Shown one piece after another: positions 1 to 9,292 of a DNA stretch of 64,000 nt; the stretch's first letter is position 1; the number at the start of each line of letters is the position of its first letter. The DNA is from Oscheius dolichura. Lineage: Eukaryota > Nematoda > Chromadorea > Rhabditida > Rhabditidae. Below the pieces are notes generated by a model. The model saw only the letters and a program-made list of their open reading frames with translations, had not been told where the DNA came from and ran no database searches. The translations under genes were made by a program, and so were the position numbers. Location: contig OW051496.1 of assembly GCA_932521035.1 (NCBI GenBank), forward strand, positions 2,976,001 through 3,040,000, written 5' to 3'.

Positions 1-386
1 CGTATATGGACGGAGTAAAAGCTCTACAGATCTTTCTACCGACTCGAGCCTGTCGTTCATCTTCTTCATAAGACAGGCCAGATCAATCTGCTCTACTAGA
101 TATTTCATTACTGTTTCTTTACCATCTCCATCTGAAAAACAATATTTCACATCCATTTTAAAAACGATGGACCTTCCTGGCGAGCCTTTTTTGAGAATCC
201 AATGACGGGCTCTTCCGAATTACTCGAAGATTGTCCTGTAAAACCGTCCTCGCAAAAACACGGGCAATTACCTTCCATTTGTAATTTTCTTATAAGTTCT
301 TGGCTCAATTTGTCTATTGTATCTCGTAGTTCTTGACTTGTCGCTTCGGTAGCCCATAGTTTCTCAAGAACGCCCTTGCTATCCAT
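1..386 (-). CDS. coiled-coil protein, 5' end only (runs off left edge)
   Basis: This is the 5' end of an unrecognised gene. Exon 1 (386-167) starts at an ATG and encodes MDSKGVLEKLWATEATSQEL followed by heptad-like charged sequence, then a Cys-containing stretch. Exon 2 starts at 132 after a TTTTTCAG acceptor and stays open to the window edge, with VEQIDLACLMKKMNDRLESV and more helical heptads. The donor at 166 and the acceptor at 133 agree in phase (a split GAT codon). The layout, a short coiled-coil first exon on the minus strand, resembles the start of the neighbouring GTPase-like gene (3993 to 764), so it may be a paralogue whose body lies outside the window. That is inference; the first exons share style but little clear identity. 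No catalytic domain is visible in the part present. Confidence 0.5.
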
Positions 387-763
387 TTTAACAGCTGGAA
401 GACAGAGAATTGATTGAAAAGACAGGGAAAATAATGAGAAAAAGTGTTTACTTCGGGCAGGGATAGCTGGCAGAACTGATAAGGGTTCGCTGATGCTTCC
501 AGTCTTGATAAGGGCGTTTTGGATGGCATTTCTCGCCGGAGTTTTATTAGTTCCTCTTTTTTTCCTGGAAATAGTGGTTATTGTTTCGGGGTCCCTTCAT
601 ATTTCCGACCTATACTGTGTCATTTACTGCGACAATGCTTCTCGGCTTATTCAGTCCGTTCTTTTCTCAACAGACAGATAACATTCACAGACAACACTTT
701 GTTTTCCTTCATAAATCTGGCTACGCTTTCTTATAAAATAAATCTTTATTCAATTAATTTAAA
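387..763. other. short intergenic spacer
   Basis: This is the 3' flank of the GTPase-like gene and the 5' flank of the coiled-coil gene at the left edge; both lie on the minus strand. Apart from the poly(A) signal near 745-750, I see no gene here. Confidence 0.4.
745..750 (-). terminator. poly(A) signal AATAAA
   Basis: AATAAA on the minus strand, about 15 nt downstream of the TAA stop of the GTPase-like gene (764-766). Position and sequence fit a nematode cleavage/polyadenylation signal. Confidence 0.6.
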
Positions 764-3700
764 TTACAACGTGGTACTCGTCGAGGTTACCTTCACATCC
801 ATGGCGTTAGCCAGTAGGCTACCATAATGTTTGAGTCTCGGCAACTCGTTCATTTGCCTTTCAATCTGTAACTCCCAACTCTTCGTCTTTTCCGACCCCT
901 TTACCTCGTATTCTGTGAGAATATTCCTCTTCTTTTCTTTAACTTCATTCAAAATCTCCATAACTTTTTCCTCGTAATATTCCACAGCCGAGATAAGGTC
1001 CTTGATCATTGCTGGGTCGCCTCCCTGCTTCTTCTGCTCTTCCTAAACATGAAATACCGTACGATCATGTCCATCCGTACCGCCTCTTTGATGTAGTCGA
1101 TCAGCTGGATTCTAAATTCGTCAGTTGTCTTTGTCGCGCCCTTGTAAGCTATATGAACATGGATTTGTGCGCACAGGTCGAGGATGACACATCGCTCCTT
1201 CTTCATCTCTGCCAACTGAATCTACTGGTTATCCGATTAAGAGAGAAGGGGAACGACTCGTTAGAGATACCGACCTTGTTTTCATAGAAGCTTAACGATT
1301 TCAAAAGCTCTTCCTCGTCTTTGCTCACACGTGATGCCGTTACGCCCAACACACCATTCCCTGACTTGTCATAGTGCTTATGTACCTAAATACCTCTCGT
1401 TTCTAGAAGAAATTGATTCACAACCTGGCTGAAAGTCCGTTCATAATTGTGAGTACAGGATACATTCATCTTTGCGATCTCTCCTTGTGGGAGGGCAAGA
1501 ACATTCACCATCTGTCTCAATTTGGTGAGGTCTGCCGACGCGTCCAGTTTGTAGGGCGTCAGCTCTCTGACACTTTTCAACAGTCTAAAATGGTTGTCAC
1601 CTCTTAAAAAAATATGGTAACCTGCTCAGTTCACGTCGAGTTTGGGACCAGCACTCGCCGAATTCCTTATTCAACCATTCGCTTTCACAGTCGGGGAATT
1701 GGTCCACGAGACACAAATAGCGGAAGCAGTCGTTGTCAATACAGAAGACATTCCGCCTTAACCCGTGTTTATCCTACACTTTTCCTCAAAGTTACGTTTC
1801 CAGTGTAATAGATACCCCAGAGCGCTTGGACTGTTCGTCGAGGTACTCCCTCAGGGTGCCCAAGGCATCTCCCGGTTTGTAGTTGAAGGGCCTGGTTCGA
1901 GTGTAGCAGAAGAGCAGATTCTTCAGGGACTCCTTATCAAATTGGGTGAGAAGTTCGTTTAGAAAGTGGCGAAATTGGGAAGTCATCCGGGGCTGATCGG
2001 CAGTCAACAACAGAACTATAGTATTCAATTGCCTGAATTGAAGGTGTTTCTGGTCAAGGACACCTTACTTGAGTTCTCGAATATGTTCAATAATCTTTTG
2101 AATGCTCATATGGTCTTGCCTGGCTCCTCGGGTGTCGTTTAATCCAGGCGTGTCGATCACATTCACATTGAAGGACCTCTTCTCTCTCTCTATAAGGAAG
2201 GTGTGGGTAACGGGTTTCTGGAATACTCTGTTCATTGGAATGAGTGTGATCCCCACCTGGGTGACGGACTCTCCCTGCCCTCCCAGATTCTCATTATTCC
2301 GTTCCTCCCTGGTCGTCTCATAGGAAGATTTGCTCACGATGGTCACCGGCTTGTTGTCCAGGTTCACAACTGTAAACTGAGTATTGATACGAACATTCGG
2401 CCCGTTCTCCATGTTCTTTTCCCATGTGGAGTACTCAAAGTAGTTGGCCAGCCCATTGATGAATGTCGTCTTCCCAACACCGGAGTCCCCAACCACGAGG
2501 ATGTTGTACGTGTCGAGACCAGCTTCTGGAAGGACTTTCGTCTTCTTTGGGGCCTCCTCCGCTTCCGATTCCGAGTCTGTCGTTGGTGCCTTGGGGGTTT
2601 TCGACGTCGACTTTGTAGTGCTCACTCCGCCTTTAGTTCCTCGTTTTTCCTCGTATTTCTTGGTTCCTCTTTGAGTGGCTCCCTTCAGAGAGCCTTCCAC
2701 CAGACTACCTCGTTTCCCTTCCAAGCTGTTGTTTCCAGGCGGAACGAGAGAATTATTCCCATCGACGATATCCTGATCTGAAGGAGGCTGTTTTTCAGCG
2801 GAGCCGCCTCGTCCGAGACTGTCGTTTCTCTCTCCAGGAGCTCTAAACACCCCCGTTTGTTAGATGCCCCCTTTCCAACTAACGGTGCTGCTGGCGGTTT
2901 CTGAACATAGACATAGCCATCAGGGACGAGTGTGATCCTCTTCTCCGGTGCCACTTTAGGGGATGCCAGTCTGAATTTTGGTTCTTTTGGGAGGAGGGAG
3001 GAGGTGTCCTGATATTGGAGATTTTACGGTATGTAAGTTCAAAAATATTTCTTAATTACCTCTTCACTTCTTCGAGCACGTAGTCGTCGGGCCAATTTTT
3101 GCCTTCAGCTAACTAAAAACAGATCCAATAGACACTACTTCCGACTTACCGCTTCTTCACACCACCGGTTGAAGTTTGCTCTTGTTACTGGGTTCTTCAA
3201 TTTGGTCAACAACCTGGTGAGATCCTCGTTCCTCATTAGATCCTTTCCAAGTATTTCCTTTACTTTTTTCAATGACAGCTGAATTGTTTTACTTAAAATG
3301 CCCAATAGGAAGAGTACCTGCTGTTTCCACTCCTGGAAGAGTCTCTCTTGCTCGTCTTTATCTTCCAGGAAAAGTGCCAGCAGTCCGTCCTTTCCTTCAA
3401 GGTGAATTTAATTTACTAGCGACTAGAATAAGGGTCTGTAGCAGCCTCGAGAATTGTTATAGTTGACTCCCTATGGATAATCCATGAGTAAAGCTTAATC
3501 AAAGCATCCGTTACGGAACGCGGCGAGCAGAAAAAAAGTCTTCCAAACGACGTTAAATTTCCGTTGGAATTCGCTATACAAAAGAGGTTGGCTTTTCAAA
3601 AACACTAACGACTTACCATTATCCCCTTTGCTAGTAGAAGGACTCGCTGAAAACAGAATCCGTTTTCTAAAATAATAATTACCCACCTTCTTTTACCACT

Positions 3701-3993
3701 TCCATTTTCTTCAGCTTCTCTGCCAGTTCTTCTTTCTCCCTACTCAATCTGTCCACTTCCATCTTTCTTTCTTCGGCTATAGCCAACGCCTCGTACATCT
3801 CAATCTTGTCGTTACCATCCATTTGATTGTCTGCCCTCAATCTCGCCTCCAATTCTTCCTTCTCTCTCTTCAGCTTATCATTTTCTCTATTTAGTTTATC
3901 AATTTCCATTTTTCTTTCTTCTGCTGTAGCTAACGCTTTGTACATTACAAATTTATCGTCCGCATCCATTTTAGTGTTGCCGTTGTCAGTCAT
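764..3993 (-). CDS. P-loop GTPase-like protein (AIG1/IMAP-like) with N-terminal coiled coil, 849 aa
   Basis: A 13-exon model keeps phase throughout: 3993-3687, 3646-3617, 3394-3318, 3278-3150, 3112-3068, 3008-2884, 2842-2069, 2032-1796, 1756-1622, 1584-1394, 1360-1275, 1215-1063, 1024-764. It totals 2550 nt. The N-terminus is a coiled coil carrying a tandem duplication of a module with MYKALATAEERKMEIDKLNR and then MYEALAIAEERKMEVDRLSR. A Ser/Thr/Lys-rich low-complexity region follows, then a G domain in exon 7. The G domain has a P-loop GDSGVGKTT, an IDTPGLNDTRG G3 segment and, in exon 8, LLFCYTRTRP...YKPGD. This is the pattern of the AIG1/septin-related P-loop proteins found in nematodes, rotifers and fungi. 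The C-terminal half is helical. Family members bind GTP; a role in immunity or membranes is only inferred by analogy with GIMAPs. The least certain junction is 3395-3616. The 33-nt intron at 1361-1393 is unusually short. Confidence 0.75.
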
Positions 3994-4007
3994 TTTAATA
4001 TCATCAA

Positions 4008-4017
4008 CTGAAATAAA
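4008..4017 (-). promoter_or_regulatory. candidate spliced-leader acceptor before the GTPase-like gene
   Basis: On the minus strand TTTATTTCAG sits 14 nt upstream of the ATG at 3993. A strong acceptor with no coding exon above it fits either a trans-splice site or a 5' UTR intron. The sequence alone cannot separate these. Confidence 0.4.
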
Positions 4018-4255
4018 GTAATATTTGAAAAGGGAGATTGTGAGAAAAGTTAGTGAGGTGGAAGGAGAAGTGGGGCGACCAATAGATAAGAAAGCCCTTC
4101 CGCTGTTTCATAGTTGATAAAATGCCGTAAAGGCGCAGCATGCTTACTTAAACTGAAGGAACTTATGAAAGACAAATGTGATTTATTCTTTATTGTCCTG
4201 GTTGATATTTACTACGTATTCTTGCTTTTCCAGAGTAGTTCTATCATTATTGGAG

Positions 4256-7200
4256 TTATTTCTTGGGCTCCTGACGATCGCTTCGACGACGTCTTCGGCT
4301 TTTCTTCTTCATCAGAGCCGGTGGTGCCCTCGTCCCCCAGGAACTACTGCCGCCCGGCGCCGTGGTCATGAGGCTCTTGGCGATGCGGCTCGTCTGTGCC
4401 GGAGTGGGAGCCTTGGCCGTCCTGGGGCTGCGTGCCTCTCCCCGGTCTCTCCTCCGCCGATCCGTCTTCCTCCTCCGGCGAGTCTCTTCCTGACGTCGTT
4501 TTCTCTCCTCCAGGGCCGCTTCCCTCTCCTCAAACGTCAGAAAATGGTAGGCCACCGGGACACCGAACATCAGGGCGAGAACCACCGCGAGAATCTTGGC
4601 GTCTTCCCAGTTCCGGTCTGTAATTTGTCTATCTATTCATCCAATTATAGTACCCACCTTTTTTCTCCACCACCTCATCCTGCCCAAGAATATCCGCGTA
4701 GCACAGGGCGTTCCGGACATTCTCACAGGAGGGGAGCAATGCCGACGGGATAAAGTCACCCAATTCCTGTAGTTTTCGATTTCCCGTGACCATTATCAGC
4801 GGTTTCTTGTTATTGTCCGCGGAGATGTTGACCAACTTCGGCATATGGAGGAATCGAACACCGACGTTGCTCTGAACCACCAGAGCAGGAGCTGAAAAGA
4901 GGTTTTGGAAGACGTATAGGTCATTGTAAGTCCCGAACAAAAATGACCCTGGTGGATTCTTCAATGTAAAAAAAGCAAAAATGGACCTGTGAGAGCGGCG
5001 ATCCGTGTCAATTTGGGAAATTCAATCGTTTCCGGGAGCATGCCCTCAATGACGAGACTGCCGTAAATGACTTCCAAATTCTTCACATAGTCATTGGGCG
5101 AGAGAACCAAATTCCCATAGAAAGTGTCACAGTTTCCGGCTGACATTTTGTTACAGCTCTTGGCTAGAAATATTGGATTGGTAGAAAGAGACAAAGCTCA
5201 CAGCATTCCGGAGCTTCGCCGCTCAACTCGATGGTGGTCAGATTGGTAATCGGGGCCAGGCGCTCCCTTTCCTCTCGCGACGGACAGTATTTCTTCTTCA
5301 TCTGGCTGATGGTCGTCTTTTTAAATCCTCGACTCGGGCTCAACGGATATTTCTTCTCGTCCTGGTACAGGCAGGTGTTCCCGATATGTTTTATTCTATC
5401 CAGGAAGAACAGCTGGGTCCCGTTTTGGACAATCAGACAGCCGGTTATTGTCTCGATTCCTGGATTATTAAGAATATCCGCATTGACAACAAGATCTCCT
5501 TCAAAGATTTTACAACCACCAAAGACACCGATCCAATTATAGCAGGTGTCAGCTACGGGAGTCAGATGAACGAGGATCTTCTCGTCATAGGTGTATTTCA
5601 AGGTCAGATATTGGTGGATGGTCATCTGAAATGAAGGAACTCAACGGTTTAAAGTGGTCCCACTCCCTTACTTTTGAACGAATTTCCATCAACGCCTTCG
5701 ATGCTGGTTTATAGGGGACTACAATCTTCTTTTGCATAAAGGTAATTTCAATCCTCTTCAAAAATTCCAGGCTCGGAAGGCTGGACGAGGCCGCGACAAT
5801 TAGGGCAGCTCCTTGCCGTGAACCTGTAATCTTCTTCAAGACGGGAAAGTCAACATCCAAATTTAGACAGTTTTCCAAAATCAGGGTGCCATTGACCTCG
5901 ACCAGCTGGCTTCCATCGTACAGATTACAGTCAAACGCCTTGAAAACATTGGTCACACTACAGTTTACGGGCCGGTTGATGGCATTCTTGGCCAAATCTT
6001 CCAGAATACATGCTAAAATGGTTGCTTACTAGGCATATTTCTAAACAAAACTCACGACATCCGTCTTTGGCGTTGTTACTTTCCACTACTTTACCCATAT
6101 CTTTCTTTTTTTTTAAATGTCCTCTGGGACAAAGATTTGGATTGTTCTCTATCAAATTCGGGCCATAATAGCAACTAATTTCCATGTTCTCCATAAACCA
6201 GAGACTGGTGAGCGTCGTGTTACGGACGGTAAAGCATCCCTCTATGTGAGAGACTTTAAAGAGATCCGTGTCCTTGTCCGAGACATTCTCCAGTATAAAA
6301 CTTCCATCGATTTTGGTACAGAGCTCGATCCGGCGAAAATCATCGACCGGAATATTATGGAGCCCACGAAAGTTACATTCGATCACTGAGCGCGCCCCAT
6401 CAATAATAGAAACATTTTTGAGATTCCTTGTCATTTCAGCTAGAGGCCAGTATAGATTATTGTATATGTACAATATGTCAACCACTGTCAAGGCAGGAAG
6501 TACAACCGATTCCAGAATATAATTGTTAACAATTCTTAGTTCTGGAACATGACTTTAACACCAAAAAAAAGGAAATGAACCATAGGCATGTTTCAGATTT
6601 GGCAATCTCAGGGCTGTCTGTTTTGTCCCGGTGATGTTAGTCGTATATCGACTCGACTGTAGAAAGTCAATCTTCTGTGCGTATTCCTTCTGCTCAAACC
6701 ACTTGGTAATGTCGACATTCTCTTTAAAAGTCCGGCAAAGATAATGAGGATCGTCTGCTTCGCTTGCTGTACAATCTCGAGCTGAAAATGTCATATTTTC
6801 TCTATTTCTGAATGGAAAAAAAGCCATTTCCGACCAACCCAACCGACAAAAATGGCGCCTGGGTTACTGTAACCCATTAGAATTGTAGGATGGATCGGAA
6901 GTCCCCCTCTAAAACTCACAACAAGTTTCCTCATTCAAGATCACAGTAAAATTAGCGACCCGCGATGTTCCATTCCAAAATGCCTTGGGTCCGCCTTGGA
7001 TATATCTCGCCAACTCGCTCACAGCAAATCCACAGAGATTTCTGTTATTGATAAGTGCCGAATACTCTCCATTTTGACACTGTAGCTGGCCGTTTGGGAG
7101 CTGTCTCGTCTTCCCTAGACCAATTGAATAATCACCAAAGTCGACATTGATTAGACGCAGACATCCGCCAGCAACTTCTATCGAGCTTGGTAACTTTCGA

Positions 7201-8141
7201 TCTTTCGGGTAGAAATCTCCAGTTATGACTTTACACAGCTCCAATTTGTCATCTGACGGCACAGGGAGCACAGGGGCCACCCCGGGGGCAGATCTATTGA
7301 GTAGATTGAAGGTACACTCTGAAAAGCGATGGATGTTACTTTAATATTGCTAAAAAGGTCCCTTTCCACTGGAGAAAGACTCTGCCAGCACAATATCTAT
7401 GGAATTTCTATTAGAAAGACGTGGCCCACCCCTTGGTGTCTCTCAAAGGGAGATTACCCCTCCGGAACTGACCACGGTGTTCAGTAACAAGAGATATGTT
7501 TATATTCGCCCTGCTAATTGCATCGCTTAGACTTCCATTCACTTTCAGGGAGGGATTGTTGACTATCCAAAATTTAGCATTAGCATTATCACCGGCTATC
7601 GCCACAAACAGATTGACCATAATCCTACTCAACACATAATTTGACTGGATAAACACCACAGGCACTGAAAATGGACTGATTCAACTGTTAAAAATGGGTA
7701 AACCCTCGGCCAAATGGTTGACTAGTTTGCCATTTATGTTAATTATCGTCACTTTTCCAAAATTCAACGTCTCGACGTTGTTATTGTCAACGAGTCGAAT
7801 CCCCGCCGATAGCGTAACCTAAAATAGATATTACCGTATAGCTTCTGCAAAAATCTAACGTTTTCTTCCGTCGGCTTGGCGAAAAAGTTGGTAATTTCTT
7901 GTTCACTGGCTTCGGAAAAGTCCAACACGACAAACTCGTCATTATTCCCAATTCCTCTTCCATTGCTATATATACAATTTTTCCATCTACTGAAGGGCAT
8001 ATCTTTTGGTATTTCGTGGCCTAAAATTGGCTTGTTAACGACTATTTTGATAACTTTTCACTAACAGTAATTGGAAGTTGAAACAGCGGAAGCAGTTGCC
8101 AATAGTAGAAATGGAAAAAGACCAACAGAGGAAGACAACAT
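4256..8141 (-). CDS. tandem receptor L-domain single-pass membrane protein, copy 1 (1060 aa)
   Basis: Twelve exons in consistent phase: 8141-8066, 8020-7860, 7818-7704, 7664-7458, 7318-6920, 6781-6581, 6541-6056, 6012-5672, 5625-5202, 5163-4987, 4891-4658, 4617-4256. It opens with a signal peptide (MLSSSVGLFPFLLLATASA). Repeated Cys-rich beta-helical blocks of receptor L-domain type follow, each with a 'GDL.V/GCL.V..T.L..L' pattern, for example ITGCLIVQNGTQLFFLDRI and IEGCFTVRNTTLTSLWF. Near the end is one membrane helix (ILAVVLALMFGVPVAYHFL) and a very basic cytoplasmic tail rich in RRRR. Nematodes have large families of such proteins (insulin/EGF-receptor L-domain only, 'irld'-like), with no kinase. 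They probably bind ligands at the cell surface or act as decoys; the ligand is unknown. Two AATAAA-like signals lie near 4182-4195 on the minus strand. The gene is head to head with the copy at 9293. Confidence 0.85.
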
Positions 8142-8492
8142 CACAGCGAAGAGACAGCCAAAGAATGGAAAGAAAAGCGAATTTACTAATTCTCTTTTGA
8201 CGGCTAAAAACGTCGGGACGGGTTAATTCTGGGGGGTTTCATGAATTCTGACGGCCCGCTAGCAATTTACCCGCCTTGGTTTTAAATTCTCGGTCTGTCG
8301 GTCCCCGGCTCGATTTTCACCGTTGTGTTCCTTTTTTTTCATAAACCAGTATGCCTCCGGCGGCCTTTGGCCGCGTTTGGATTACAAATTTGACAGTCGA
8401 AAAAGATTTGACCGTCGGATAAGGTCAAACGGTCGAAACTTTCTGCTTCTCTCTCATTTGACCTGTCAATCCGTACAGACGACAGGTCTTGC

Positions 8493-8512
8493 AGACAGAC
8501 AGACAGACAGAC
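8493..8512. repeat. (GACA)n microsatellite
   Basis: Five consecutive GACA units seen directly in the sequence, inside the shared promoter region of the L-domain gene pair. Confidence 0.9.
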
Positions 8513-8778
8513 CATTATCTGCCCATTATTAGGTTAGGATTTCAAACTGTCCGGAAGCCATCCGGGTGGCCAAATTTTACCCGACTGAAAAGCTACCGTA
8601 ACTAATTGCTCTTGTGTCCTCGTGAGCAGTTTTTTATTACAAATTGTTCAGTAGAATGCGACAAATAATTTGAGCCATGATTTACGTATTTTGAACTTAA
8701 AATTCGAGATCCATTGGAAACTTTATAAATGGAGTTTTCTCTATTGCCAGGGATCAACCAATCGACTTTTTACCGGCT

Positions 8779-8930
8779 CGATACACGGTAGTCCGAGCCG
8801 CTGCACCCGTAAAGTCTTGGCAGTAGGATTATCATTATTCATAGCAGTTACAAAACTGTGGCGCTTTCATAGTTTAGACTTTCCGAGACTTTACGGGTGG
8901 AGAAGATCGAACGGACTATCGTGTGGCGAA
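8779..8930. repeat. imperfect inverted repeat (hairpin), arms about 45 nt
   Basis: The left arm (about 8779-8822, containing GGTAGTCCGAGC and CACCCGTAAAGTCT) is matched by the reverse complement of about 8882-8930. The loop is about 55 nt. It resembles a small MITE or foldback and lies between the two divergent L-domain genes. Confidence 0.65.
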
Positions 8931-9292
8931 CCTTTTATCAAGAAGTCGCCAGGGAGGCGGTTGTTCGCTTAGGGAATCGGCCGAATGGCTTTTTGCATCC
9001 GTGGTACCTGGGTACATGATTTTTTTCACGTTCTCCCCTGGAAAAAATGGAGGATATCTCGAAAAATAGTGAAGAAATCGAACAGATTGCTCGTTGGAGA
9101 ACTTCAATTGCCCCATCAAATTGGTCGGCACTTGTAAGTATTTTGTAAAGCGACGGAATCTAGACAGTAACTAGAAGTTGACAAGGAATGACTCGGTCTC
9201 GACGCTCCTTTTCCGGTATGGACTTCTAAAATTTGTCAAAAAGGTAGCCGACAGCAGCTGTCTCTCATTCTGTGGTTGTCGCTATCGCTATG

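Larger units (their letters stand above)
8142..9292. other. shared upstream region of the head-to-head L-domain pair
   Basis: This 1.15-kb spacer lies between the two divergent start codons and must hold both promoters. It contains a GACA microsatellite (8493-8512), GC-rich sequence with repeated 'gaccgtcgg'-like words near 8390-8440, and an imperfect hairpin (8779-8930). No convincing exon was seen. The ORFs here lack gene-like composition. Confidence 0.6.

Noticed and set aside
2203..2781. Plus-strand ORF of 192 aa
   Set aside because: It is antisense to exon 7 of the GTPase-like gene, whose motifs and splice phases are convincing. No splice or domain support exists on the plus strand.
3395..3616. 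Open stretch after a TTGTATAG acceptor that could extend the GTPase-like gene
   Set aside because: It is open for about 50 codons but ends in stops with no usable donor. Skipping it to the acceptor at 3394 keeps frame.
5231..5542. Plus-strand ORF, also mirrored at 12426-12662
   Set aside because: Antisense of L-domain exon 9. It appears at both loci only because that exon is duplicated.
8493..8512. Regular short repeats as a possible CRISPR array
   Set aside because: It is a simple GACA microsatellite with no spacers, in a eukaryotic genome.
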